Shown: positions 1 through 7,575 of the stretch, one piece after another | Numbering within the stretch: the stretch's first letter is position 1 | Layout of the letters: every line of letters starts with the position of its first letter | Program-made: the position numbers and the translations under genes | Assembly (NCBI RefSeq): GCF_018408705.1 | Contig: NZ_AP023420.1 | Coordinates: 1,984,001-2,048,000, forward strand | DNA length: 64,000 bases | Source of the DNA: Pusillibacter faecalis | GTDB lineage: Bacteria > Bacillota > Clostridia > Oscillospirales > Oscillospiraceae | Direction of reading: 5' to 3' | Notes under the pieces: model-generated | The model's database searches: none | Told to the model about the DNA's origin: nothing | Seen by the model: the letters and a program-made list of their open reading frames with translations, nothing else

Positions 1-1
1 G

Positions 2-19
2 GCGCTGGAGGCCGTGTGA
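2..19 (+). CDS. Possible 3' end of an upstream gene (partial)
   Basis: Five codons followed by TGA at 17-19, three bases before the metA start, read as the end of a protein (A-L-E-A-V). The tight spacing suggests an operon with metA, and a methionine-pathway enzyme would be a natural neighbour. Too little is visible to identify it. Confidence 0.25.
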   Translation, partial: ALEAV

Positions 20-22
20 GCC

Positions 23-961
23 ATGCCTATCAAGATTCCAAATGAGCTCCCAGCCACCAATGTGCTGACGGCGGAGAACATCTTCGTCATGACGGAGACC
101 CGGGCCATCACCCAGGACATCCGCCCGCTGCAGATTCTGCTCTTGAACCTGATGCCTACCAAGGTGGACACGGAGACCCAGCTGGCCCGGGTGCTGGGCA
201 ACACGCCGCTGCAGATTGAGCTGGAGCTGATCGCCCCCAGCGGCCACGTGTCCAAGAACACCTCCCAGGCTCACATGCTGGCCTTTTACAAGACCTTTGA
301 CGAGGTGTGCGAGCGGACGTTTGACGGCCTTGTGATCACCGGTGCGCCGGTGGAGCTGATGGAGTTTGAGGAGGTGGACTACTGGCCGGAGCTGTGCCGG
401 ATCATGGAGTGGTCCAAGACCCACGTCCACTCCACCCTTCATATCTGCTGGGGGGCCCAGGCGGGGCTCTACTACCATTATGGCATCCCCAAGCGGGTGC
501 TGGAGAAAAAGCTCTTCGGCGTCTTTGAGCACACGGTGGAGGACCCGAACTTCATCCTTTTCCGGGGCTTTGACGACACCTTCTGGGTGCCTCATTCCCG
601 CAATACCACGGTGGACCGGGCAGATATTGAGGCGGTGCCGGCGCTGAAGGTGCTGGCCTCCTCCCGGGAGGCGGGAGTCTATGCCGTGAAGACCGATCAG
701 GGCCGGCAGGTATTTTTAATGGGCCATGCAGAATACGACCGGGACACGCTGCGCAGGGAGTACATGCGGGATTTGGCGGCGGGCGTGGACATCCAGATTC
801 CCCAGCACTATTTTCCGGGAGACGATCCCAGCCGAAAGCCCCGGATGAACTGGCGCAGCTGTGCCCATCTGCTCTATGCCAACTGGCTGAACTACTGCGT
901 GTACCAGACCGCGCCCTATGACATCCGGGACATTGAGCGGGGCATTCGTACGGACAGCTAA
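23..961 (+). CDS. metA: Homoserine O-acetyltransferase (MetA/MetAA family)
   Basis: Transfers an acyl group to the hydroxyl of L-homoserine, the first committed step of methionine synthesis, in the cytoplasm. The 312 residues cover the whole MetA family length. The catalytic cysteine is Cys142 in HICWGAQAG, and the partner residues His235 and Glu237 lie in GHAEYD. Residue 111, which family structural work links to acyl-donor choice, is Glu (GAPVE), as in the Bacillus acetyl-CoA enzymes; E. coli MetA has Gly there. I therefore infer acetyl rather than succinyl transfer despite the usual succinyltransferase label. The ATG at 23 follows three bases after the stop of an upstream frame, so it is probably the distal gene of an operon. 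Confidence 0.93.
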   Translation: MPIKIPNELPATNVLTAENIFVMTETRAITQDIRPLQILLLNLMPTKVDTETQLARVLGNTPLQIELELIAPSGHVSKNTSQAHMLAFYKTFDEVCERTFDGLVITGAPVELMEFEEVDYWPELCRIMEWSKTHVHSTLHICWGAQAGLYYHYGIPKRVLEKKLFGVFEHTVEDPNFILFRGFDDTFWVPHSRNTTVDRADIEAVPALKVLASSREAGVYAVKTDQGRQVFLMGHAEYDRDTLRREYMRDLAAGVDIQIPQHYFPGDDPSRKPRMNWRSCAHLLYANWLNYCVYQTAPYDIRDIERGIRTDS

Positions 962-1043
962 TAAAGACGGGCCGGGAGCAGAGAGGGGGCAGCCCGCTCT
1001 GCCTGGGGCTATGCCGTTTTTCGGCAATATCTGAAAAATCCGC

Positions 1044-1072
1044 TTGATTTCTGTGTATCAATCGTTTAGTAT
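1044..1072 (+). promoter_or_regulatory. Sigma-A-type promoter for the nitroreductase
   Basis: TTGATT at 1044-1049, a 17-base spacer and TAGTAT at 1067-1072 stand about 75 bases before the nitroreductase start. The -35 box and spacer hold a short inverted repeat (TTGAT, 8 bases, ATCAA), a possible repressor site. Assignment is by motif only. Confidence 0.4.
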
Positions 1073-1145
1073 GAATATGTAAATAAATTGATGGCATACC
1101 ATGCGATTCGCGCAGGGTGACAGAAAGATTTGAGGAGGAAATCAT

Positions 1146-2015
1146 ATGGATTACAGCGCTCTCATTCAATTTCGCAAGTCGGTCCGTGCCTTTCAGGACA
1201 AAGCCGTTCCTGATGCCGTGAAGCAGGAGCTGGCGGCATACTTCCGTGAGGGTTGCAAGCGGCTGCTTCCGGAACTCAAGACGGAACTCCGTTTTTTTGA
1301 GAAGGACACGCAGTCTGTCCTGGAGGGCGCAGCTGGCTATCAAGAGTTTTTGATTGGTGCGCCCTGCTATCTGGTGATCTTGTCCGAGGCGGCGGAGCAT
1401 GCCGGGGAAAACGCCGGCTACATGGGCGAGGATCTGGTGCTGAAGCTCTCTGATATGGGACTGGACAGCTGCTGGCTGACCTTTACCGATGAAGCCAAGG
1501 TGCGGGAGGCGCTGGGGCTTGACACGCCGCTGCAGGTTGCAGGGGTTCTGGCGTTTGGTTACGGCAAAAAAATGCCCAAAAAGATCCGCCTGAATATCCT
1601 GAGCATGTCCAATGTTAACGCTGCCGCTGTACGGCAGTACTATGCTCCGAAGGTGAGTCTCTATGATATGGTCTTCGCAGATCGGTGGGGCTGCGGCGAT
1701 GGTGTGGACAGCTTGATCGGTGATATGGACAGTATGCTCTGGCGTGCGTTTTATGCTGCGAGCCTGGCGCCCAGCTATATGAACCGCCAGCCCTATGGCT
1801 TTATTCTGCACGGCAGTGATGTGGTCTTGGTGAGAAAGCCGGACGCCTACACAGACGATATTGACGCGCGATTGAACCTGGGTATTGTGCTGCTGCATTT
1901 CTCCGCTGTGGCCTCCCAGCTTTTGGGGAAGCTGAAGTGGGAGATGGGCGGTTCTGACGAAGGTCTGGAGCTTCCGGCTGGCTATTCCGTATCTGCCCGC
2001 TGCCGCATTGGCTGA
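1146..2015 (+). CDS. Nitroreductase family protein
   Basis: Likely FMN-dependent oxidoreductase of 289 residues. The N-terminus (MDYSALIQFRKSVRAFQDKAV) matches the nitroreductase opening, in which an Arg-Lys-Ser-Val-Arg stretch contacts FMN phosphate. It continues with a mid-segment on active-site access (GEDLVLKLSDMGLDSCWL) and a second half carrying SLAPSYMNRQPYGFIL, which resembles the flavin-binding SPSAGNxQPW motif. The length, with two nitroreductase-like halves, fits the TM1586-type putative nitroreductases rather than the 200-residue NfsA/NfsB type. The ATG at 1146 has a GAGGAGG-type site 7-8 bases upstream. It is monocistronic, ends at a strong terminator, and its substrate is unknown. 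Confidence 0.8.
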   Translation: MDYSALIQFRKSVRAFQDKAVPDAVKQELAAYFREGCKRLLPELKTELRFFEKDTQSVLEGAAGYQEFLIGAPCYLVILSEAAEHAGENAGYMGEDLVLKLSDMGLDSCWLTFTDEAKVREALGLDTPLQVAGVLAFGYGKKMPKKIRLNILSMSNVNAAAVRQYYAPKVSLYDMVFADRWGCGDGVDSLIGDMDSMLWRAFYAASLAPSYMNRQPYGFILHGSDVVLVRKPDAYTDDIDARLNLGIVLLHFSAVASQLLGKLKWEMGGSDEGLELPAGYSVSARCRIG

Positions 2016-2058
2016 AGGTGCCAGCAGGGGACGGCCTGCGAGAAAGGAATATGATGAA

Positions 2059-2096
2059 AACACAAGGGGAGCTGAGAAAGCTCCCCTTGTGTTTTT
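2059..2096. terminator. Bidirectional intrinsic terminator
   Basis: A 15-base-pair stem (arms 2059-2073 and 2079-2093, loop GAGAA) is followed by a T run on the plus strand and preceded by A residues. It can serve the nitroreductase gene and the convergent minus-strand operon that ends at 2096. Confidence 0.88.
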
Positions 2097-2404
2097 TACA
2101 GAGTCAGCCAGAGATACCAGCCCAGGCTCAGCAGGCACGCCAGGGCGTTGAAAATGCCGAAGCCCAGGCATCGGCGGTCCTTTGTGCTGTGGTAGCGGGA
2201 GAACATTCCTGCCGCGCCGAAGGCGAACAGCACTGCGGACAAATCCCCAAAGGGCAGGGCGCGGAACACCTGGTACAGCATCAGCGGCAGGGCAAGGCCC
2301 AGAAGGGCGTAAAAGCCCGCGTCGTCTCCCCGGCGGTTCACCTGATCCAGTCCCTCGTCGGCCCCCTCGCGCCGGTAGCGGTCCAAAATTTCCTCTTTCC
2401 TCAT
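2096..2404 (-). CDS. DUF6442-like small membrane protein (copy 4, distal)
   Basis: A 102-residue protein with a charged N-terminus (MRKEEILDRYRREGADEG) followed by two to three hydrophobic segments (about residues 30-50, 52-65 and 82-102). The opening motif, acidic pair then Ile-Leu then a basic/acidic run, is shared with the products at 2633, 2950 and 3462, so all four are paralogs. I infer the DUF6442 family from that N-terminus; no function is known. The frame is open further upstream, but ATG 2402-2404 has GGAGG five bases ahead. It lies 14 bases after the XRE gene and ends inside the terminator. Confidence 0.7.
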   Translation of the reverse strand: MRKEEILDRYRREGADEGLDQVNRRGDDAGFYALLGLALPLMLYQVFRALPFGDLSAVLFAFGAAGMFSRYHSTKDRRCLGFGIFNALACLLSLGWYLWLTL

Positions 2405-2418
2405 GGGTGCCTCCCGTC

Positions 2419-2628
2419 TCAGTCGAAATAAAATAGGTCCTCGAATTTCTTGTCCAGGGCGATGCACAACACCAAGGCCAGTTTGGCTGTGGGGTTGAAC
2501 TGCCCCGTCTCAATGGAGCTGATGGTGTTTCGGGACACGCCCACCAGCTCCGCCAGCTGGGTCTGGGAGAGGTTCTTCTCTGCCCGGGCCACCTTCAGCC
2601 GGTTTTTCAGAATCAACTGATCGTCCAT
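2419..2628 (-). CDS. XRE-family HTH repressor-like regulator
   Basis: A 69-residue single-domain DNA-binding protein. The helix-turn-helix is complete: LKVARAEKNLSQTQLAELVG then VSRNTISSIETGQFNPT, the typical Cro/C1 and YozG-like layout, with no effector domain. It starts at ATG 2626-2628, four bases after the preceding gene ends, so it is co-transcribed with the DUF6442-like paralogs. A plausible target is the paired palindrome TATAC-N3-GTATA flanking the operon's own -10 box (3806-3854), which would make the operon autoregulated; that link is inference. Confidence 0.85.
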   Translation of the reverse strand: MDDQLILKNRLKVARAEKNLSQTQLAELVGVSRNTISSIETGQFNPTAKLALVLCIALDKKFEDLFYFD

Positions 2629-2632
2629 AGCA

Positions 2633-2938
2633 TCACCCCAGGAACAAGATCAGGTTGGCCGCCAGCGCAAATGTGTAGACGGCAGAGGCAACGAAGGCGG
2701 ACCTCCGGCGGGTTTTCCAGCACTGGTGGGCCTGAGCGCCGGCCAGATAAGCAAATAGAATGGCGGCGTAGTCGTAGGCGTGTTCCCCCTGAAAAATCCG
2801 CGCGGCCGCCAGAGCAATGCACAGCGCCGCCATCAAAACAGCGCCAAAGCCAAAGGACACGCCCAGCATCTGCTGCTCCCGCTCATCCAGTCCATCCCGT
2901 TCCGCCTGGGCCTTTTTCAAAATTTCATCCCGTTCCAT
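2633..2938 (-). CDS. DUF6442-like small membrane protein (copy 3)
   Basis: A 101-residue paralog with the N-terminal signature MERDEILKKAQAERDGLDER and hydrophobic segments at about residues 27-46, 56-66 and 82-100. A GTG start five codons upstream is possible in frame, but that codon overlaps the AGGAGG site. ATG 2936-2938 sits six bases after AGGAGG and is preferred, and it overlaps the preceding gene slightly less than the longer form would. Role unknown. Cytoplasmic N-terminal charge followed by membrane helices suggests a small integral membrane protein. Confidence 0.7.
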   Translation of the reverse strand: MERDEILKKAQAERDGLDEREQQMLGVSFGFGAVLMAALCIALAAARIFQGEHAYDYAAILFAYLAGAQAHQCWKTRRRSAFVASAVYTFALAANLILFLG

Positions 2939-2949
2939 CTCTGCCCTCC

Positions 2950-3276
2950 TCACGCGGTCGTCTGCAAAAATTTTACCAGATTATAGGCCAAAAAGGCAAG
3001 GGAGATTCCAAGCGTCACGATGTCGGAGGCATTCCGCCGCTGGGTCAGCCGGTAGATGCGGCTGGCCGCGCAGGAGGTCCAGAACATCACCAGCACATCT
3101 TCATCCGGCAGGCTGTGAAACCGCTTCCAGGCGATCAGCGCCAGCCCCATGAGAAATACGAAGATCAGGCTGAAGGACTCCCCCTGAACACGAACGGTCC
3201 GCTCCCGCTCGTCGCCGTTTCGATTTTCCCGCTTGCTGCGCTCCAGAATTTCCTCTCTGGTGAGTGTTTCTTTCAT
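2950..3276 (-). CDS. DUF6442-like small membrane protein (copy 2)
   Basis: A 108-residue protein with the clearest family opening (LTREEILERSKRENRNGDERE), then two hydrophobic segments (about residues 35-49 and 62-72) and a third at the C-terminus (about 86-103). ATG 3274-3276 has an AAAGGA site eight bases upstream. It ends 12 bases before copy 3 begins, so the genes are tightly packed. No catalytic motif is visible, and I make no functional claim beyond membership of the paralogous set. Confidence 0.72.
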   Translation of the reverse strand: MKETLTREEILERSKRENRNGDERERTVRVQGESFSLIFVFLMGLALIAWKRFHSLPDEDVLVMFWTSCAASRIYRLTQRRNASDIVTLGISLAFLAYNLVKFLQTTA

Positions 3277-3300
3277 ATGGATGTTCCTTTCTTGTTGGAT

Positions 3301-3465
3301 TTACAGGAGAACCCCTGCCAGGGTCAGTCCCACCCGAATCAGGGCGCACAGTGGGCAGAGCCACTCCACTGTGACAAATGTTGCCCCGGTGCCGGCCAGG
3401 GGAGCGGCGGCCCAGACCGCCAGCAGCAAAGCGCCGGCCAGCGCGTAAACGGACTTCTCTCTCAC
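3301..3465 (-). CDS. Small hydrophobic protein, 54 residues
   Basis: Starts at GTG 3463-3465, overlapping the TGA of the preceding gene (GTGA), with GGAGG about seven bases upstream. The product is almost entirely hydrophobic: VREKSVYALAGALLLAVWAA is followed by a second membrane segment containing a CPLC motif (CPLCALIRVG). The overlap implies translational coupling with the DUF6442-like copy 1. Longer upstream frames lie inside that gene and were not used. Family not recognised; a two-helix membrane peptide is the safest description. Confidence 0.6.
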   Translation of the reverse strand: MREKSVYALAGALLLAVWAAAPLAGTGATFVTVEWLCPLCALIRVGLTLAGVLL

Positions 3466-3773
3466 CGCAGGACCTCCAGCACGTGGCAGGTCAGGAAGCA
3501 CAGCGACGCGAAGCCCGCCATGACCGCTGTAGTCAAAAACACCTTCCGCCGAGAGGGCCGGTATTTCCCCCAGGCATCCAGCGCCGTATAGCCCCAGAAG
3601 AGAGCATGAAGCGCATAGGAGGATTGCCCGGTTGCAAAATTGAACACTACTAGCAGGATATACATGGCGCAAAATCCAACCACGCCAAACCGGCGGCCCC
3701 GATTTTCCAGAAAGGTGTTGCCCTCATCCTCTTTTTCCGCGCGGCTGCGCTGCAAAATCTCGTCTCGATTCAT
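3462..3773 (-). CDS. DUF6442-like small membrane protein (copy 1, promoter-proximal)
   Basis: A 103-residue first gene of the operon, beginning MNRDEILQRSRAEKEDEGNT, with hydrophobic segments at about residues 32-48, 54-66 and 80-97. ATG 3771-3773 follows AGGAGG by seven bases; a TTG two codons earlier lies too close to the ribosome site. Upstream are a promoter and paired palindromes that probably bind the XRE protein encoded downstream. Confidence 0.72.
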   Translation of the reverse strand: MNRDEILQRSRAEKEDEGNTFLENRGRRFGVVGFCAMYILLVVFNFATGQSSYALHALFWGYTALDAWGKYRPSRRKVFLTTAVMAGFASLCFLTCHVLEVLR

Positions 3774-3805
3774 ATCCAAACCTCCTTGCCTAGTTTTCTG
3801 GCCTT

Positions 3806-3860
3806 TATACCAAGTTTACTTTGCAAAAAGAGGATAGCATATACCAAGTATACTTGTCAA
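3806..3860 (-). promoter_or_regulatory. Autoregulated promoter with two palindromic operators
   Basis: On the minus strand, TTGACA (3855-3860), an 18-base spacer and TATCCT (3831-3836) form the promoter. A palindrome TATAC-N3-GTATA lies in the spacer at 3840-3854. A copy with one mismatch lies downstream of the -10 box at 3806-3820, with the centres 34 bases apart. This layout is what a small XRE repressor acting on its own operon would need. Confidence 0.65.
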
Positions 3861-3899
3861 GCCTTGAACGGAAATTTTATTTCCTGCCCGCCGGAACAG

Positions 3900-3932
3900 A
3901 AAAAACCGGAGGGAACTTCCCTCCGGTTTTTT
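3900..3932 (-). terminator. Intrinsic terminator after the nucleoside phosphorylase gene
   Basis: Perfect inverted repeat, arms CCGGAGGGA and TCCCTCCGG, flanked by A5 and T6 runs. It lies four bases beyond the stop of the minus-strand phosphorylase gene. The T run on both strands could also protect the downstream promoter from read-through. Confidence 0.88.
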
Positions 3933-3936
3933 GGCC

Positions 3937-4710
3937 TTACCGCCCGTCCGCACGGTCCGCTGCAATCAGCAGCTTCACCGCCTCCACAGCGGTCCGCACG
4001 GAGGAACTGGTATCCTCGTGGCGCTTTTGATCCAGGCCCGCGGCCTCCCGCTCCTGATTCCAGATCACGTGGAAGCAGGCGCCGCAGCGGCACTTGAGCG
4101 CCGCCGCCACCACAAAGAGGGCGGCGGACTCCATCTCGCTGGCCTTGACCCCCAGCCGCTTCCAGCTCTCCCACTTGTGTTTGAGCTCATAGTAGACCGG
4201 AGACGAGTCCGGATCATGCTGGCCGTAGAAGCTGTCCTTGCACTGGACCACGCCGGCATGCCAGGGCAGCCCCAGGCTCTTGGCCGCCTGCACCAGGCAG
4301 TTGGTGACTCCCAGATCCGGCACCGCCGGAAATTCAATGGGAGCGTATTCCAGGCTCGTGTGCTCATAGCGAATGGCGCCGGTGGACACCACCAAGTCGC
4401 CGGCCTGAACGTTCACGTCAATACCGCCACAGGTGCCGGTACGCAAAAAGGTGTCTGCACCGCACTTGTGCAGTTCCTCCATAGCGATAGCCGCGGATGG
4501 TCCACCGATGCCGGTGGAGCAGGCAGTGACCTTCTCGCCCAGCAGCGTGCCGGTCCACACGTTGTATTCCCGGTTGCAGGCCACCTGATGGGCGCCGTCC
4601 AGAAGCGCGGCGATGGCGGGAACCCGGCCGGGATCGCCGGGGAGGATGCAATAGCGGCCAACGTCTCCGGACTTGCAGCGGATATGAAATTGCTGTTCCA
4701 TGGGTTGCAT
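3937..4710 (-). CDS. udp: Uridine phosphorylase / nucleoside phosphorylase family (PNP/UDP)
   Basis: Cleaves a nucleoside with phosphate to free base and ribose-1-phosphate in nucleoside salvage. The 257 residues carry the family landmarks in order: phosphate-loop [10 protein letters not shown] near the N-terminus, RTGTCGGI with the phosphate-binding Arg-Thr, and SEMESAALF (Met-Glu that contacts the ribose). ATG 4708-4710 has GGAGG eight bases upstream; the longer TTG form starts inside the ribosome site. Uridine as substrate is inferred from overall resemblance; guanosine/inosine or MTA specificity cannot be excluded. Monocistronic, with its own promoter and terminator. Confidence 0.85.
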   Translation of the reverse strand: MQPMEQQFHIRCKSGDVGRYCILPGDPGRVPAIAALLDGAHQVACNREYNVWTGTLLGEKVTACSTGIGGPSAAIAMEELHKCGADTFLRTGTCGGIDVNVQAGDLVVSTGAIRYEHTSLEYAPIEFPAVPDLGVTNCLVQAAKSLGLPWHAGVVQCKDSFYGQHDPDSSPVYYELKHKWESWKRLGVKASEMESAALFVVAAALKCRCGACFHVIWNQEREAAGLDQKRHEDTSSSVRTAVEAVKLLIAADRADGR

Positions 4711-4742
4711 GGCAAACGCCTCCAATCAGTATCGTTTTACCC

Positions 4743-4771
4743 ACTATACCAGACTGCGGGACGTTTTTCAA
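4743..4771 (-). promoter_or_regulatory. Promoter of the nucleoside phosphorylase gene
   Basis: On the minus strand, TTGAAA (4766-4771), exactly 17 bases, then TATAGT (4743-4748), about 33 bases before the start codon. Both boxes match the sigma-A consensus at five of six positions. Confidence 0.75.
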
Positions 4772-4950
4772 CCGGAGTGCCCAACTGCGGTTTCATTTCA
4801 CGATTTTCGGAACAGCCCTCACCTGCCCCTGCGTGGCCGCTTCACCCGCTGGTACAGCACACCTCATCCAATTTACGCTGCAGCTGGTCTGGAGTCCGGT
4901 GCCGTGTGCTGATGCGGAGCGGCAGGGGAAGTGCCGTGCGGCCTCCTCTT

Positions 4951-5814
4951 TTAAGAGATCATTTCGCTGCCCACAGTGTAGCCGCCCCAGTGACCGGCAT
5001 TGTTCCGGACAGCCGTGCAGCCGGAGAAGATATAGGCCCCCAGACCGCTACGCCACTTCTGAGCGTCAAAGGAGACCGTGTCGCTGACATTAAATTGAGA
5101 CATGTCGGCGGAGCCGCCGTCATCCACCCCCATAGCGGGTAGATTGAAGGTCACCGGCTCGTCCGTCTCCGTGATAGAGAAGAGAATGCCGTCCTTCCAC
5201 TCCCAGAACACCGCGTCAGACTCCTCCAAAGGCTCACCGACGATGTAGCCCTGCTCCACCAGTTCTTCGTAGGTGCCCTGCACCAGCTGAGCGTCCCGGC
5301 CCTCAGAAAATGCCCAGGCCACGGCGGCCGCCTCTCCAGCACTCAGGCTGGTCTGGGAGAGGTCTACTCCCAGATAAGAAATTCCGCCATTCAACCCGGC
5401 GTCCCGCTCCCAAAGGTCCTCCAGAACAGCGAGATACAGAGTGCAGCGGTCATCAAAGTCCTCTGTAGAGAAATCCAGGGCGGTGACGCCGGAGAACCGG
5501 GCGGGCCAGGACTCCAGGATAGTGCCGTCAAAAAAGACGGTGACTAGGGTCCCTGCCAGGGACCCATCCGGCAGCGCCTGATATGCCCCCGGCGCTTCCG
5601 GGTCAAACTCCGCGCCGTCCAGCGTCAGGGGCGTGTCCCCCAGAGAGAGCGTATACACATCGCCGCCGTCCTCCGCCAGCAGCAGCGAGCCATCCTCCTC
5701 CGAGATCACACGGCATACTGCGGCGGCACCCTCTGACGGCGGTGTTTCCTCTGCACTTGTACAGCCTGACAGCAGGCACAGGCAGATACTGAACCAAACC
5801 AGCAAACGTTTCAT
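4951..5814 (-). CDS. Putative lipoprotein of unknown function
   Basis: A 287-residue exported protein. The signal is short and clear: MKRLLVWFSICLCLLSGC with the lipobox LSGC, so it should be lipid-anchored at the Cys after cleavage. Beyond it come an acidic linker and a soluble domain with no motif I recognise (DRCTLYLAVLEDLWERDAGLN in the middle, an aromatic C-terminus). The extended ATG at 5824-5826 overlaps the GGAGG site. ATG 5812-5814 is best spaced, five bases after it, though ATG 5815-5817 just upstream is possible. It stands alone between the nucleoside phosphorylase gene and a divergent DUF1294 gene. Confidence 0.72.
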   Translation of the reverse strand: MKRLLVWFSICLCLLSGCTSAEETPPSEGAAAVCRVISEEDGSLLLAEDGGDVYTLSLGDTPLTLDGAEFDPEAPGAYQALPDGSLAGTLVTVFFDGTILESWPARFSGVTALDFSTEDFDDRCTLYLAVLEDLWERDAGLNGGISYLGVDLSQTSLSAGEAAAVAWAFSEGRDAQLVQGTYEELVEQGYIVGEPLEESDAVFWEWKDGILFSITETDEPVTFNLPAMGVDDGGSADMSQFNVSDTVSFDAQKWRSGLGAYIFSGCTAVRNNAGHWGGYTVGSEMIS

Positions 5815-5984
5815 CATATCCTCCATTCTAACGCCATGGGCGGCGCTATCAGAAATACTCCCGCATGTTCCTTTGCCATATCTCTGAGGCAGGGAGAGGA
5901 GCGCAATAGTTCCGCACAGCTCTTTCCGTACTTATTTAGTCGGTGAAAGGGCGGATTTTGTTGCACCGGATATGGGAAAAAGGA

Positions 5985-6012
5985 TTGACCTTTTCCCAAA
6001 ATCCTGTAAACT
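5985..6012 (+). promoter_or_regulatory. Putative promoter for the DUF1294-ZIP gene pair
   Basis: TTGACC at 5985-5990, 16 bases, then TAAACT at 6007-6012, thirty bases before the DUF1294 start codon. The -35 box is good and the -10 box moderate. Confidence 0.4.
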
Positions 6013-6041
6013 GTGGATAGAATAAGAAAGAGGTGGGAAGG

Positions 6042-6389
6042 ATGCCGGAGGCGACTAACGATGTTGTGTGGGCGTGGATTGGGACAGGCTCTCCATGGAC
6101 GCTGTTGTGGCTGTGGCTGGCACTGATCAATCTGGTGACGTTTTTGGTGTTTGGCTTTGACAAGCTCAAGGCAAAATATAAAGAGAAGCACGAGGGCGCC
6201 CGCCGGGTGCCGGAGAAGACGCTGTTTTTGCTGGCGGCGCTGGGCGGCAGTGTGGGTGCGCTGCTGGGAATGCGGGTCTGGCGCCACAAGACGCTTCACA
6301 GGAGTTTCCGCATTGGAATCCCGCTGATTTTGGCGGTGCAGATTCTGATTCCGGCAGGGCTGTGGCTCTATTGGAATGTGGTCCGGTAA
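6042..6389 (+). CDS. DUF1294 family membrane protein
   Basis: A 115-residue integral membrane protein. The family signature is present: a first helix ending LVTFLVFGFDKLKAK, then RRVPEKTLFLLAALGGSVGA, then MRVWRHKT, and a last helix LILAVQILIPAGLWLYW. That is three to four membrane segments with a conserved Asp-Lys and Arg-His-Lys-Thr. ATG 6042 is preferred over an upstream GTG that overlaps the AGAGGTGG ribosome site. The cellular role of DUF1294 is not established. The ZIP transporter gene follows after 26 bases, probably in the same transcript. Confidence 0.82.
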   Translation: MPEATNDVVWAWIGTGSPWTLLWLWLALINLVTFLVFGFDKLKAKYKEKHEGARRVPEKTLFLLAALGGSVGALLGMRVWRHKTLHRSFRIGIPLILAVQILIPAGLWLYWNVVR

Positions 6390-6415
6390 GCGCCCGAAAG
6401 AAAGGGGAGGTCTAG

Positions 6416-7219
6416 ATGGAACTCATACAAAAGGAACTGCTGTACGCCGCCTTGGGAACTGGCGCCACATGTCTTGCCACGGTCCTGGGCGCGGCGATGG
6501 TATTTTTCTTCCGGCATGCGATGTCTCATATTCTGCAAAAGGCGTTCTTAGGCTTTGCCGCTGGGGTCATGATCGCGGCGTCCGTCTGGTCGCTGTTGAT
6601 CCCCGCCATGGAGATGGCTGAGGCCCAGGGACGGGGCGTATTGCTGCCGGTGGGCGGAGGGTTTGTACTGGGCGGCGCCTTTTTGATGCTGCTGGACAAC
6701 CTCCTGCCCCACCTCCATATCGGAAGTGATGAAGCGGAGGGGCTGCCCGCCCACTGGAAGCGGACCACGATGATTGTGCTGGCAGTAACGCTGCACAACA
6801 TTCCAGAGGGTATGGCGGTGGGACTGAGTTTCTCGGTTGCGGCCCAGGACCCGGCCCCCGGCGCATTGGCAGGTGCGGTGGCGCTGGCAATCGGCATGGG
6901 GCTGCAGAACTTTCCGGAGGGGGCCGCCGTGTCCCTGCCGATGAAATCCCAGGGAGTGCCGGCGGGCAAGGCCTTTTTGTGCGGTGCCGCCAGCGGCGTG
7001 GTGGAGCCAGTCTTCGGGTTGATCACTGTGCTGGTGGCAGGCAGCGTGGGCGGTATGATGCCCTGGGTACTGTCCTTTGCGGCCGGGGCGATGATCTACG
7101 TGGTGGTAGAAGAGCTGATTCCGGAGGCCCAGCTGGGCGAGCACTCCCATGCCGGAACCCTCAGTGTCATGGGGGGATTTTTGGTGATGATGCTGTTGGA
7201 TGTATTGCTGGGAACGTAA
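6416..7219 (+). CDS. ZIP family divalent metal transporter
   Basis: A 267-residue inner-membrane carrier that imports zinc or related divalent cations. Eight hydrophobic segments are visible. The metal-binding helices carry HNIPEGMAVG and the paired QNFPEGAAV, the hallmark of the GufA/ZupT branch. A His-containing loop (LLPHLHIGSDEAEG) lies between helices 3 and 4. ATG 6416 follows GGGAGG by six bases. The preceding DUF1294 gene is probably co-transcribed. No zinc-responsive site was recognised, so the metal preference (Zn, Fe, Mn) is open. Confidence 0.88.
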   Translation: MELIQKELLYAALGTGATCLATVLGAAMVFFFRHAMSHILQKAFLGFAAGVMIAASVWSLLIPAMEMAEAQGRGVLLPVGGGFVLGGAFLMLLDNLLPHLHIGSDEAEGLPAHWKRTTMIVLAVTLHNIPEGMAVGLSFSVAAQDPAPGALAGAVALAIGMGLQNFPEGAAVSLPMKSQGVPAGKAFLCGAASGVVEPVFGLITVLVAGSVGGMMPWVLSFAAGAMIYVVVEELIPEAQLGEHSHAGTLSVMGGFLVMMLLDVLLGT

Positions 7220-7276
7220 CTGTCTGTGATATGTGGCGAAATGTCGCTGAATGATGGACGAATTTGAGGGGCGCGG

Positions 7277-7305
7277 TTGACATTCCGCCTATGACATGGT
7301 ATCGT
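7277..7305 (+). promoter_or_regulatory. Promoter of the glycine-riboswitch transcript
   Basis: TTGACA at 7277-7282, 17 bases, then TATCGT at 7300-7305. It starts the leader about 35 bases before the first riboswitch aptamer. Confidence 0.72.
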
Positions 7306-7344
7306 ATCTTTAACAACTTCATAACGGCAAACGAAGTTTCTAGG

Positions 7345-7498
7345 GGAATGGCGAGAGCCTGCCGAAGGAGTAACACTCTCAGGCGCCCGGACACGGGTGG
7401 GGACTAGGAATGGATGTGGCTCTGGAGAGGCCCGGAGACGGGGACCGAAGGTGCAAGGCAGGGAACTGCTGAATCTCTCAGGTAAAAGGACAGAGTGA
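7345..7498 (+). promoter_or_regulatory. Tandem glycine riboswitch (gcvT-type)
   Basis: Two consecutive aptamer-like units. The first (about 7348-7415) contains GGCGAGAGCC, GCCGAAGGAG and ACTCTCAGGCG. The second (about 7428-7498) contains GGAGAGGCCCGG, ACCGAAGGTGCAAGG and AATCTCTCAGGTAAAAGGACAG. These conserved blocks and their order are those of cooperative glycine riboswitches. The leader runs on to an intrinsic terminator (7533-7561) before the symporter gene, so control by transcription attenuation is likely. Whether glycine turns the gene on or off cannot be told from the aptamers alone. Confidence 0.9.
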
Positions 7499-7532
7499 GA
7501 AGATGGGCGTATATGTGCGCCTTTCCTTTCCG

Positions 7533-7561
7533 GAGCGGCCAGTGGGCCGTTCTTTATTTTT
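7533..7561 (+). terminator. Riboswitch-controlled attenuator hairpin
   Basis: An 8-base-pair stem (GAGCGGCC/GGCCGTTC, loop AGTG) followed by TTTATTTTT, located between the glycine aptamers and the symporter ribosome site. Its position makes it the expression platform. Confidence 0.72.
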
Positions 7562-7575
7562 AGGAGGGAAAGTAT

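Noticed and set aside
552..2513. Long open frame on the minus strand across metA and the nitroreductase gene
   Set aside because: It runs antisense through two well-supported genes and the terminator at 2059-2096, with no protein-family resemblance. High GC keeps stop codons rare.
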